Part shown: positions 1 to 9,175 of the stretch, piece after piece
Position numbering within the stretch: position 1 is the first letter of the stretch
Layout: each line of letters opens with the position of its first letter
Assembly (NCBI GenBank): GCA_965276005.1
Contig: OZ254962.1
Span: 1,860,001-1,924,000, forward strand
From: G965232465 sp965276005
GTDB taxonomy: Bacteria > Pseudomonadota > Alphaproteobacteria > JAQWUY01
Direction of reading: 5' to 3'
Length of the DNA: 64,000 bases
The notes under the pieces: generated by a model
The model's input: the letters and a program-made list of their open reading frames with translations, nothing else
Databases searched by the model: none
What the model was told of the DNA's origin: nothing
Program-made: the position numbers and the translations under genes

Positions 1-3000
1 CCCTTCGTTATAGGTGAGAGAAAGATTTTGTTTGGCGAATAGTTTATTTGTTCGGGTAATGTCAAGTCCTACGCTTTCAACGACTTTATTTGCCTGCGTT
101 ACAGTGCTGCCCCATGTAGCACCACCGACAGTGTACAGATACACCGCCCCTCTACCATACACATTATGATAATCACCCCCATCGTCATCACCCCTAGCCC
201 CGACAGCCAACTTCGTCCCATCACTGCTTAACGATACACTCTCACCAAACTCATCCCCATTATCCAAAGAAACACTGGCATGACCACTAGAAAGTTTTAC
301 CGCCTGCGTTACTGTACTGCCCCATGTAGCACCACCGACAGTGTACAGATACACCGCTCCTCGATTATACCCCCCATCGCCATCACCAACAGCCCCGACA
401 GCCAACTTCGTCCCATCACCGCTTAACGATACACTGTTACCAAACGCATCATAATCATCCAAAGAAATACTAGCATGGCTATCAGAAAGTTTTACTGCTT
501 GCGTTACTGTACTGCCCCATGTGGCACCGGAACCGCCGACAATGTACAGATACACCGCTCCTCGAGCATCACCCCCATCGTCATCACCAGTGGCTCCGAC
601 AGCCAACTTCGTCCCATCATCGCTTAACGATACACTAACACCAAACAAATCACGATTATCCAAAGAAACACTGGCATGGCTATCAGAAAGTTTTACCGCT
701 TGCGTTACCGTATTGCCCCATGTGGCACCGGAACCGCCGACAATGTACAGATACACCGCTCCTCGAGCATCACCCCCATCGTCATCCTGCCTAGCCCCGA
801 CAGCCAATTGCGTCCCATCACTGCTTAACGATACACTACTACCAAACTCATCCCCATTATCCAAAGAAACACTGGCATGACTATTAGAAAGTTTTACCGC
901 TTGCGTTACTGTACTGCCCCATGTAGCACCGGCTGCATTAGATGTGCCGACAGTATACAGATACACCGCCCCTTTGCTAATGTTATCACCACTAGCCCCG
1001 ACAGCCAACTGCGTCCCATCACCACTTAACGATACACTAACACCAAAATAATCACTATTACGCAAAGAAACAGTGCCAGATGATAAAAATGCCCCATGCG
1101 AAAGTTTTACTGCTTGCTTTACTGTGCTGCCCCATGTGGAATCAGAAGTGCTGATAGTAAACAGATACACCGCCCCTCGATTGGTACCCCCATCGCCATC
1201 ACCCGTAGCCCCAACAGCCAACTTCGTCCCATCATTGCTTAACGATACACTACTACCAAACTCATCCTTATCATCCAAAGCATAACGGGTAATGGTACCA
1301 GATAGGCTGGTACCACGAGAAAGTTTTTTCGTTTGCGTTACCGTACCGCCCCATGTAGAACTAGAACCAGCAACCGTAAACAAATATACTGCCCCCGCAT
1401 CAGATCTGCCCGTATCATCACCATAGGCACCCACCGCCAATTTGTCACCATTAGCACTCAACGCAACAGAGCTACCAAATTGATCATCATTGGATAATGA
1501 AAGTCCGTCCGCTCCATGGGCAATCCTTTTTCTTTGGCTAACCGTATTGCCCCATGTGGCACCACCAACAGTAAACAAATGGACCGCCCCTTTGGAACCA
1601 TCACCACCAGCAGCCCCCACAGCCAAATTGTTGCCATCATCGCTTAACGATACACTGCTACCAAATTCATCATTATAATCCAAAGAAACACTGGCATGGC
1701 CATCGGAAAGTTTTACCGCTTGCGTTATCGTACTGCCCCATGTGCCACCAGAACCACCAACCGTGAACAGATACACCGCCCCTCGATTGGTACCCCCACC
1801 GCCATAACCCGGTACCCCGACAGCCAACTTTGTCCCGGCATCGTCTAACGATACACTGCTACCAAACGCATAGTCACGGGATAATGAAATGCCCCCAATG
1901 CCCTCTCTGATCTTTGTTGTTTTGGTAACTGTACTGCCCCATGTGCCACCAGAACCAGCAACCGTAAACAAATATACCGCACCCGCATCTGTTGACCCTG
2001 TATTATCACCAACGGCACCCACCGCCAATTTGCCACCATCATTACTTAACGCAACGCTGGAGCCAAACAAATCGCCAACAGACAATGTAAGTCCCCCAAC
2101 GCCACCCTTGATCGTTTTTGTTCGGTTAACTGTACTGCCCCATGTGGCACCACCGACAGTAAACAAATATACTGCCCCACGATCATCTCGCAACCCTGCA
2201 TCATCACCAACAGCCCCCACAGCCAACTGTGTCCCGTTATCGCTTAACGATACACTACCACCAAACCTATCATCCATATCCAAAGAAACCCCATTGCCAT
2301 CACTAATGCGATAGGTATACACCACATCATCGCCCCAACTACTGGCAAGGCTGCTGATAGCAAATAAATATACCACCCCTTTACTATCTCTGTCCTCAGC
2401 CCCCACTGCCAATTTACTGCCATCACCACTCAAGGCAACAGATCGTCCAAAATTGTCGTCATCAGGTATCGGACTATTCGTACTGCCCCACTTTTGAACA
2501 AACCCACTAATGGTAAAGAAATGTGCCGCCCCTGCATTTGTGCCGTTGGTATCATCGCCACGAACACCCACCACCAGCTTCGTACCATCGCCACTTAAAG
2601 CAACAGCACTGCCAAACGCATCATCCTTCGACAGCGACACACCGTCATTATGGGTAATTTTGTGTAGCTTGATAACTGTATTCTCCAACGCATAGCCATC
2701 AACATTAAACACATATACTGCCCCGTAATTAATATTGCTGCTACCGCCCGTACTATCCCCCTCAGCACCGACCGCTAATCTGTTGCCATCATTGCTTAAA
2801 GCAACGCTGCTGCCAAACCCATCACCAGCCGTTAAAGAGACACCAGAGCCAGCGGCAATTTTCGTGGTCTTTGTAATCGAATCGCCCCATGTAGCACCGC
2901 TGACACTAAACAAATATACCGCCCCTGCATCGTTGTCCCCGGTATCATCACTCATGGCACCGACCGCTAATCTTAACCCATTATCGCTGAGAGCGACAGC

Positions 3001-4870
3001 GGATCCGAATGTATCCCTCGAACTTAACGACAAGCCCGCAGTTGTTTTGCCGATGGTTTTTGTCTTACGAACTGTACTGCCCCATGTGCTACCAGAACCA
3101 GCAACCGTAAACAAATGCACCGCACCTGTGTCGTTATCATCGCCACTAGCACCCACCGCTAGCTTCGACCCATCGCCACTTAAAGCAACAGCCGATCCGA
3201 ATTTGTCATCCAAACTCAAGGACAATCCCGAACTTACCTTTGCTGTTTTTGTAACCGTGTTGCCCCAGCGGCTGCCGATAACACTGAATAAATGCACCGC
3301 ACCTGCATCAGATGCCTCCGTGTCATCACCCGTAGCACCTACCGCTAACTTAGTGCCATCACTGCTTAGGGCAACCGATGACCCAAACCCATCGCCGCTG
3401 CTTAGCGAAACGCCGTTGCCGTCACTAATACGGCGGGTGTACAAAACATCCTTGCCCCAAGAACTGGCAAGGGTACTTATTTCAAACAAATACACTGCCC
3501 CTTTGTTTTCATGTGCCGTAGCCCCATATCCCTTGGCACCTACCGCTAACTTGGTGCCGTCATCACTCAGTGCAACCGATGAGCCAAAATTACCAGCCAC
3601 TTTCAAATCCAGTGTGTCTTGATCGCTTATTACCCGTTGTATCTCGACTGTGTCGCCCCATGTGCTGCCCGATAGTTTCAATAAATACACTGCCCCCCGT
3701 TTGCTGCCGCCCGTATTGTCATCGATAGCCCCTATAACTAAGCGGGATCCATCTGGGTTTAACGCCACAGAATAGCCGAATTTATCAATACTAGATAATG
3801 AAACACCATTGCCATCGGTAATTTTACCCACATTGGTAACCAAATTGCTCGCCGAACCACCATGCACCGTGAATAAATACACTGCCCCTAGATCCTTACT
3901 GCCGGCATATATAGAGCCTACTGCTAATTTTGTACCATCATCACTTAGGGCTACGCTGCCACCAAAAAAATCTTCTTTGTCTAAGCTCAGGATCGACCCA
4001 TCGTGCATCACAGTACCGTCTGCAATCGTAGCAGTACGGGTAAACGATTGCCCCCAGCTGGAACCGCCAACTGTAAACAAATATACCGCCCCCCTGCTGT
4101 CATTGGTACCCTCAGCACCGACCGCTAACCTCGACCCGTCACCACTTAACGCCACAGAATAGCCAAACGCATCATAAGCCGATAGGGTAAGCCCACCCGT
4201 ACCGCTTACAATCCGTGCCGTACGCCGCCGATTGGGCGAAGTTGCCCAATCTTCGCCATTGCCAGACAATTCAAACAACGACACAGATCCCGCACTGTAT
4301 AAATAGTTTGCATCGCCCCTGTTACCGTTGTTGTCGTGCGACTCACCAACCGCTAATTTGGTGCCATCATCGCTTAACGCAACGCCGGTGCCAAAATACC
4401 CATTGTTCCCGTATTCTAAATAAGAGGTGTTGGTAACGCCTTTGCCCCAATCAACAGAATAGAAGAAAATTCTCCCCCTGCCATCCCGATAGGGAGACGC
4501 TTTTTTCACGAACGGCATACCCACAACCAGCTTAGTACCATCCGCATTAAACGCTACAGATTTACCAAATTGCGAATTGCCTCCTTTGACATCCAGACCA
4601 GACCCATAGGCAATCTTATACTCTTGCGACAGCGATCTGCCCCACTGAGATCCTTTGCCGCCAACGGTGAATAAATACACCGCCCCGTTATCGGGTGCCC
4701 CCGTATCATCACCCCGAGCCCCGACAGCCAATTTGCTACCATCTTCGCTGAGAGCCACAGAAGTACCAAAATTATCATTGTCGTCTAAATCCATTTCAAA
4801 ACCCGCAAGGGGTGTCGTCGACATAATGCGTTTTGCCTGTGCAAAGCCGCCCGAAAACTTGCTAATCACC
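1..4870 (-). repeat. Tandem FG-GAP coding repeat array, period about 201 bp at the downstream end
   Basis: Each unit encodes one FG-GAP / integrin-alpha-like propeller blade. Units near the window start are almost identical at DNA level: a stretch of about 73 bases at 513-585 recurs at 714-786 (spacing 201), and similar stretches occur near 104 and 305. Units toward 4800 are more diverged. The gradient suggests that recent duplication or gene conversion happened in the part encoding the C-terminal end of the array. Confidence 0.9.
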
Positions 4871-6474
4871 ACATTTTTAGGGTCGAGTAAAATAACCCCG
4901 TTGCCCACCTCGACCCGTTTTAAACCGAAGCTATCGACTTTTTTCTTACCCGATATTTCCACAGCCCCGCCACTAGTACCGCCTGTTGCAGTAATTTGGG
5001 CATAGTTATTGGTGGTATGATCCGCCCATAATATAACGGTTCCCCCCGTACCCGATGCGGATGATGTATCGATTCGAACGCCCGTACCCAACGAAGTTTT
5101 GCCGGCACTGACAAGCCCGCTGCTATCAGACCAGCGGTTGACAAATAAATCTTGGGTTTTTGTGTCTAGTTGGCTGGTTTTCGGATTGTATCCCCCACCT
5201 TGAAACGCCCCGCCAATACGAATACGACCGCCTGTAGTCGTACCCTTTGCCGATATGCTACCAGAAAACAACCCGACCAAGCCGTTTTTGTTGGATATAT
5301 CGATATACCCGCCTGTGCCATCGCTGCCATCAGCAACAAAATCGCCACTGCCGACCAGTTTATAGTATTTGTCGCCCGATAATCCACCGATTAACGACAC
5401 ACTACCGCCCTGTTTACCGCTGGCATCGAGCACCGCCCCACGACTGAGGCTTGCCCCCTGTTGTAACGATACCTTAATCGTTCCCCCGTTGCCTGTTTCA
5501 GCAGTAGCAGACATGGGGGCGGACATATTTAACGACTGCACAGCAACATCTATCCGTCCCGCATTGCCATAATCGGCATCAGCAGTGATTCGCCCGTTGC
5601 CGGCAAGCCCCAACGAACCGCCACTAATGGATATAACCCCGTCCTGCGAAGATACAGTGTTTGCAGATACAATACCGCTAATAGATATAGATTGCCGAAG
5701 AATATCAGACGCATCAGCGACAGCAATGTCGATAAAGCCGCCCCGGGATTCGATTTTGCCGCCTAAGTCAAGAGTGGCAGAAACTTTATTACCGTCTGCA
5801 TCTATCAGGTCTTTCCATTTGTCTGTAGGCACTTCGACCCGTAAGAAATCATTATTGCCAAACGACATGACAATCTTTTCGCCGCCAGCAAAACCGACTG
5901 TCCCCACATGGGCACGGACGGTGCCGTCATTTTTGACCGCTCCGCCCAGCAATGCCACAAAACCGCCATCGTCGACAGAAACAGTCCCCCGATTCGAAAC
6001 AACGCCATTCGAGCCGCTTTTGGTGAATGTGTAATCGCCATTTAGGAAATCGTTATTGTCTATATCGAGAGTCGAGGCAACAAAATTGCCCGTATCGATA
6101 ATCCCATCTTTGGTAATCAGTATGCCATTGGGATTGACTAAGAACACGCTACCATTAGCGTTAATCTGCCCGGCAATCTGCGAAGTAAAATCGCCTGTCA
6201 CCCGATTTAGGGTTGCCGAATCGCTACTGGGCTGATTGAAATTTACCGTATTGTCCTTACCCACAGAAAAATTTTCCCAACTGATAATCGCTTTATCCGT
6301 GCTTTGGTCGATATTTAAGGTGCTACCCTGTTGATGAATACTGGCACTTCCATCGACCACCTTACCACCACCGGGCAATTCCCCCGCATAAGCAAAGCCA
6401 CCCGCCAACGCCCCAACAGCATACAAGGAAGCCGTCACCATAAACATTTTTCTGCTGTAAACTATTTTTTTCAT
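1..6474 (-). CDS. Giant TPS-type adhesin (filamentous haemagglutinin N-domain plus FG-GAP repeat array), C-terminus beyond window
   Basis: Reading from ATG at 6474 stays open to base 1 (2158 codons), so the gene is cut by the window edge. Residues 1-30 form a signal peptide ending AGGFAYA. Residues about 31-170 match the two-partner-secretion/haemagglutination-activity domain, with NIDQSTDKAIISWENFSVG and NPNGILITKDG. A Gly-rich beta-helix-like stretch runs to about residue 525 (VILLDPKNV). After it I count 24 full FG-GAP-type units of about 60-67 residues with the consensus DxFGxSVxLSxDGxKLAVGAxGDD...GAVYLF, plus a 25th cut off. Such proteins are exported by a TpsB partner, which is not in the window. 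The RBS is TAGGAGA, 7-8 nt before ATG. It is a paralogue of the gene at 48762-53744. The receptor and exact role are unknown; adhesion is inferred from the family. Confidence 0.9.
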   Translation of the reverse strand, partial: MKKIVYSRKMFMVTASLYAVGALAGGFAYAGELPGGGKVVDGSASIHQQGSTLNIDQSTDKAIISWENFSVGKDNTVNFNQPSSDSATLNRVTGDFTSQIAGQINANGSVFLVNPNGILITKDGIIDTGNFVASTLDIDNNDFLNGDYTFTKSGSNGVVSNRGTVSVDDGGFVALLGGAVKNDGTVRAHVGTVGFAGGEKIVMSFGNNDFLRVEVPTDKWKDLIDADGNKVSATLDLGGKIESRGGFIDIAVADASDILRQSISISGIVSANTVSSQDGVISISGGSLGLAGNGRITADADYGNAGRIDVAVQSLNMSAPMSATAETGNGGTIKVSLQQGASLSRGAVLDASGKQGGSVSLIGGLSGDKYYKLVGSGDFVADGSDGTGGYIDISNKNGLVGLFSGSISAKGTTTGGRIRIGGAFQGGGYNPKTSQLDTKTQDLFVNRWSDSSGLVSAGKTSLGTGVRIDTSSASGTGGTVILWADHTTNNYAQITATGGTSGGAVEISGKKKVDSFGLKRVEVGNGVILLDPKNVVISKFSGGFAQAKRIMSTTPLAGFEMDLDDNDNFGTSVALSEDGSKLAVGARGDDTGAPDNGAVYLFTVGGKGSQWGRSLSQEYKIAYGSGLDVKGGNSQFGKSVAFNADGTKLVVGMPFVKKASPYRDGRGRIFFYSVDWGKGVTNTSYLEYGNNGYFGTGVALSDDGTKLAVGESHDNNGNRGDANYLYSAGSVSLFELSGNGEDWATSPNRRRTARIVSGTGGLTLSAYDAFGYSVALSGDGSRLAVGAEGTNDSRGAVYLFTVGGSSWGQSFTRTATIADGTVMHDGSILSLDKEDFFGGSVALSDDGTKLAVGSIYAGSKDLGAVYLFTVHGGSASNLVTNVGKITDGNGVSLSSIDKFGYSVALNPDGSRLVIGAIDDNTGGSKRGAVYLLKLSGSTWGDTVEIQRVISDQDTLDLKVAGNFGSSVALSDDGTKLAVGAKGYGATAHENKGAVYLFEISTLASSWGKDVLYTRRISDGNGVSLSSGDGFGSSVALSSDGTKLAVGATGDDTEASDAGAVHLFSVIGSRWGNTVTKTAKVSSGLSLSLDDKFGSAVALSGDGSKLAVGASGDDNDTGAVHLFTVAGSGSTWGSTVRKTKTIGKTTAGLSLSSRDTFGSAVALSDNGLRLAVGAMSDDTGDNDAGAVYLFSVSGATWGDSITKTTKIAAGSGVSLTAGDGFGSSVALSNDGNRLAVGAEGDSTGGSSNINYGAVYVFNVDGYALENTVIKLHKITHNDGVSLSKDDAFGSAVALSGDGTKLVVGVRGDDTNGTNAGAAHFFTISGFVQKWGSTNSPIPDDDNFGRSVALSGDGSKLAVGAEDRDSKGVVYLFAISSLASSWGDDVVYTYRISDGNGVSLDMDDRFGGSVSLSDNGTQLAVGAVGDDAGLRDDRGAVYLFTVGGATWGSTVNRTKTIKGGVGGLTLSVGDLFGSSVALSNDGGKLAVGAVGDNTGSTDAGAVYLFTVAGSGGTWGSTVTKTTKIREGIGGISLSRDYAFGSSVSLDDAGTKLAVGVPGYGGGGTNRGAVYLFTVGGSGGTWGSTITQAVKLSDGHASVSLDYNDEFGSSVSLSDDGNNLAVGAAGGDGSKGAVHLFTVGGATWGNTVSQRKRIAHGADGLSLSNDDQFGSSVALSANGDKLAVGAYGDDTGRSDAGAVYLFTVAGSSSTWGGTVTQTKKLSRGTSLSGTITRYALDDKDEFGSSVSLSNDGTKLAVGATGDGDGGTNRGAVYLFTISTSDSTWGSTVKQAVKLSHGAFLSSGTVSLRNSDYFGVSVSLSGDGTQLAVGASGDNISKGAVYLYTVGTSNAAGATWGSTVTQAVKLSNSHASVSLDNGDEFGSSVSLSSDGTQLAVGARQDDDGGDARGAVYLYIVGGSGATWGNTVTQAVKLSDSHASVSLDNRDLFGVSVSLSDDGTKLAVGATGDDDGGDARGAVYLYIVGGSGATWGSTVTQAVKLSDSHASISLDDYDAFGNSVSLSGDGTKLAVGAVGDGDGGYNRGAVYLYTVGGATWGSTVTQAVKLSSGHASVSLDNGDEFGESVSLSSDGTKLAVGARGDDDGGDYHNVYGRGAVYLYTVGGATWGSTVTQANKVVESVGLDITRTNKLFAKQNLSLTYNEG

Positions 6475-6578
6475 CGTATATCTCCTAGCAATTTTATGTA
6501 TCAAAAAAAATAATATGTATTTAGGTATCTCATATACTTTTACCAATAACCATGATCTTATAAATGAGACACGAACCC

Positions 6579-6608
6579 ATGTTATCATAGATTAGGGGCA
6601 TTTGTCAA
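6579..6608 (-). promoter_or_regulatory. Sigma70-type promoter for the giant adhesin
   Basis: On the minus strand TTGACA (6608-6603) is followed after 18 bases by TAACAT (6584-6579). Predicted transcription starts near 6572, leaving a leader of about 98 nt before the ATG at 6474. The paralogous adhesin has the same TTGACA with an 18-base spacer. Confidence 0.6.
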
Positions 6609-6849
6609 CCCTTAATTTTTGAATTAATACTTATTTTACATATTCATTAAAATAGAGGCTGATTTTTAAATTATAAATAATGGTGCATTTGTAATATTTT
6701 TGTAATATTTCTGTGTTAGAGTTGCTCTGGTTGGTACATTAAGGTCATGTGTTTTTGAAACAAAAACTCTAATGTATTGGCGATTATGAAGCAATTGAAC
6801 TTTTTACCCTATAATTTTGCACAAATTGAAATAGGGCGTATATTTCTTG

Positions 6850-6878
6850 TTGCACATATGTGCAAAAGGGGGTATAAT
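6850..6878 (+). promoter_or_regulatory. Strong promoter with palindromic operator over the -35, for the importer operon
   Basis: TTGCAC (6850-6855), a 17-base spacer and TATAAT (6873-6878) form a near-consensus sigma70 promoter. The -35 is the left end of a perfect 16-base palindrome, TTGCACATATGTGCAA (6850-6865), so a bound dimeric regulator would block polymerase. A second dyad with the same outer bases (TTGC-N8-GCAA, 6924-6939) lies downstream in the leader. Leader length to the ATG at 7022 is about 137 nt. The regulator is not identifiable in the window. Confidence 0.7.
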
Positions 6879-7021
6879 TGTTGTGTTGTATTAGATTAAC
6901 TATATGATTTCAATTATTTTTTGTTGCATATTTTGGCAATATATGTTATTGTGTACACAACAGTAAGAGTGAAATAATTTCATGCGTATATCAATGTTTT
7001 GTAATGTAAGGAGAGACACAC

Positions 7022-9091
7022 ATGCAATGTATTATTAAAAACAGCTTAAAAGCGGTAGTGTTGGCGGGTGCATTTGTTACCACAGTGTATGCGGCTTGTC
7101 CAGCGGTAACCGTTAAGGACAATCGAGGGTTTAAGGGAGATGCCGCCCATAATATCTTCGGTTTACAAGAATTTCAAAACAAGGCGAGGTGTACACTGAC
7201 ATTCCGTGAAAACCCGAATATTAAAGCACTAAACGCCCGTATTAAGGGCAATAAGGCTTTGTCCCCTGTTGCCGATCGCCTGCCGGCGGAGCCAATGGTG
7301 GTGGCACCGTATGATTCGATTGGCACATATGGGGGTACTTTGACGGGAATTTCCAATGCCACCGAATCGGGTACCAGCGAAAATATTGCCTATCGCCATG
7401 TAAACTTAGTACGGCTTGCCGATGATTTTAATACGGTGGTGCCCTATGTGGCAAAAGCGGTTTCTGTAAGTGCGGATAGCACAGAATTCACATTTACGCT
7501 GCGTAAGGGGCATAAATGGTCTGATGGGATGCCTTTTACCGCATACGATGTAGAATTTTGGTTTAACGATTTGGTGTCTAATAAAAACATTATGAAAAAG
7601 ATGAAGAACACTTGGAAATCCGGTGATACGCCGATGGTTGTAAAAGCCATTGATGAGGTGACGGTTGTGTTTAAAATGGCAAGCCCTCGCCCGTTGTTCC
7701 TGCAAGAATTGGCGGTAACGGCGTATCAGGCGTTTCAGCCCAAGCACTTCTTTGCCCAGTTTCATCCGGATTACAACCCAAGAGCCAATCAAATCGCCCA
7801 GCAAGCAGGGTTTAAAGATGGCTATGAGGTGATTAACTTTTACTATGGGGCGTCCGATTGGAAAGATGTACCGTCCCCATACCTAAAAGACCCCACTTTG
7901 GCAAAAGTAAACGCCCTGCCGGGCAAGCGGGCGGTTGTCCCCACTCTCGAAAGTCACTTGGTAGTAGAAGATTCCAAAGACGGACGGCGGGTGGTGGCAA
8001 ATCCATACTTCTTTGTCGTCGATACACAGGGTAACCAATTGCCCTACATTGATGAAATAAAGGAAATTTACATAAAAGACAACGAAGTAACCGTACTAAA
8101 AATGGTCAATGGTGACATCGATATAAAACACCAAAACCTGAACTTGGCGATGGCACCTGCGTTGCTGGACGGGGCGGATAAAGGGGTGTATAAGGTGTAC
8201 TTCCTAAACAGAGCCAACCATTACGCATTTGCACCAAATGTAACACACAAAGATCCCGAAATTCGGGCGTTGTTCGAACAAGCTGCCTTTCGCAAGGCGT
8301 TGTCCATTGCCATCGATCGGCAGGAAATGAATGAGGCATTGTTCTTTGGACAAGGCAATATCGTACAATATACAGGCTTTTCGCCTTCTGCGAGCTTCTT
8401 GGACGACTCTCTTGTGAAAAATCGGATTACATACAATTTAGCAAAAGCCAAAGCAGAATTTGCAGCACTAGGTTTAAAAGATACCAATGGCGATGGATTT
8501 TATGAGTTGCCATCCGGTAACGCATTGAATTTAACTTTTGTATTCCAACCACAGGCATTCCCGCCAAAAGGGGCTGAATTGCTGGTACAAGCCTTAAACG
8601 ATGCCGGCTTTAAGACCGGTATTCGTGAGGTAACCACCGATGAACACCGCAATGCTATGTCGGCAAACGACTTAGATTTCTTGGTGGGTGGTCGTGGCAA
8701 TGTGGCGTATCGTTTGAATGCCACTGATTTTAGACCGCCGTTTTCTGGTTTCTTTGGTACACCTAATGGTGTTTCTTGGGGGCAGTATCTCGATACCAAT
8801 GGTGCAGAAGGTATCAAACCCCCCACATGGGCATATCAAGTGATGGATTTACAGAAAAAGTTCTCCCAATATGCCGCATCTACACCAGAATATGTCAGCT
8901 ACGCCAAGCAAACAGCAAGATTGCTAAGCGATAACTTGCCATATATTGGTTTGTTCCAAGCACCTGTTCCTATGTATGTCAATAATACAGTTAAAAATGT
9001 ACCCCATCACATTTTGGCAAAAGGTGTGTCGCCGAACGAACCACGATACTCTATTCCATTTGGTGGATACCAATATTATCTGAGACGGTAA
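7022..9091 (+). CDS. ABC transporter substrate-binding protein, family 5 (YejA/OppA-like)
   Basis: 689 residues; an N-terminal signal peptide of about 24 residues ends in VYA with no lipobox at the cleavage site, so a free periplasmic protein is expected. The body has the family 5 pattern: PYVAKAVSVSADSTEFTFTL with LRKGHKWSDGMPFTAYDVEF (around residue 160), NPYFFVVD, LPYIDEI and FRKALSIAIDR. The length and the GD(I/V)D...VLKMVNGDIDIK region resemble the large YejA-type proteins for peptides or peptide-like compounds. A clear GGAGAG ribosome site precedes the ATG. It is first in an operon with two permeases, a twin ATPase, a sulfatase-like enzyme and PhnW. The substrate is not shown by the sequence; the operon suggests an aminoethylphosphonate-containing molecule. 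Confidence 0.85.
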   Translation: MQCIIKNSLKAVVLAGAFVTTVYAACPAVTVKDNRGFKGDAAHNIFGLQEFQNKARCTLTFRENPNIKALNARIKGNKALSPVADRLPAEPMVVAPYDSIGTYGGTLTGISNATESGTSENIAYRHVNLVRLADDFNTVVPYVAKAVSVSADSTEFTFTLRKGHKWSDGMPFTAYDVEFWFNDLVSNKNIMKKMKNTWKSGDTPMVVKAIDEVTVVFKMASPRPLFLQELAVTAYQAFQPKHFFAQFHPDYNPRANQIAQQAGFKDGYEVINFYYGASDWKDVPSPYLKDPTLAKVNALPGKRAVVPTLESHLVVEDSKDGRRVVANPYFFVVDTQGNQLPYIDEIKEIYIKDNEVTVLKMVNGDIDIKHQNLNLAMAPALLDGADKGVYKVYFLNRANHYAFAPNVTHKDPEIRALFEQAAFRKALSIAIDRQEMNEALFFGQGNIVQYTGFSPSASFLDDSLVKNRITYNLAKAKAEFAALGLKDTNGDGFYELPSGNALNLTFVFQPQAFPPKGAELLVQALNDAGFKTGIREVTTDEHRNAMSANDLDFLVGGRGNVAYRLNATDFRPPFSGFFGTPNGVSWGQYLDTNGAEGIKPPTWAYQVMDLQKKFSQYAASTPEYVSYAKQTARLLSDNLPYIGLFQAPVPMYVNNTVKNVPHHILAKGVSPNEPRYSIPFGGYQYYLRR

Positions 9092-9104
9092 TGACATTTT
9101 TGTA

Positions 9105-9162
9105 ATACACATAGCATTCGATACTTATTTGGATGCTGTGTGTATGTTTTCTAGGTTTTTTT
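9105..9162 (+). terminator. Stem-loop with T-rich tail between binding-protein and permease genes (attenuator-like)
   Basis: A 13-bp stem (9105-9117 with 9133-9145, one G-U pair) with a 15-base loop is followed by a T-rich tract up to 9162. It sits 14 bases after the binding-protein stop. Such hairpins commonly give more binding protein than permease by 3'-end protection or partial termination; that role is inferred here. Confidence 0.65.
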
Positions 9163-9175
9163 GGGAAAACGGGGT

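Larger units (their letters stand above)
6475..7021. other. Divergent AT-rich control region between adhesin and ABC transporter operon
   Basis: This 547-base gap has no convincing gene. It carries the adhesin promoter on the minus strand at its left end. The right part holds the importer promoter and dyad operator candidates (6850-6878 and 6924-6939). The middle (6610-6840) is very AT-rich and I see nothing else definable there. Confidence 0.7.

Noticed and set aside
1..4870. CRISPR-like or satellite repeat
   Set aside because: The period is about 200 bp, every unit stays in frame and codes for FG-GAP blades, and there are no short direct repeats with unique spacers.
1..6034. Many plus-strand open frames with Pro/Thr-rich repeated peptides (such as YTAPRASPP...)
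   Set aside because: They are the antisense of the FG-GAP coding repeats; one continuous minus-strand frame of 2158 codons explains the region.
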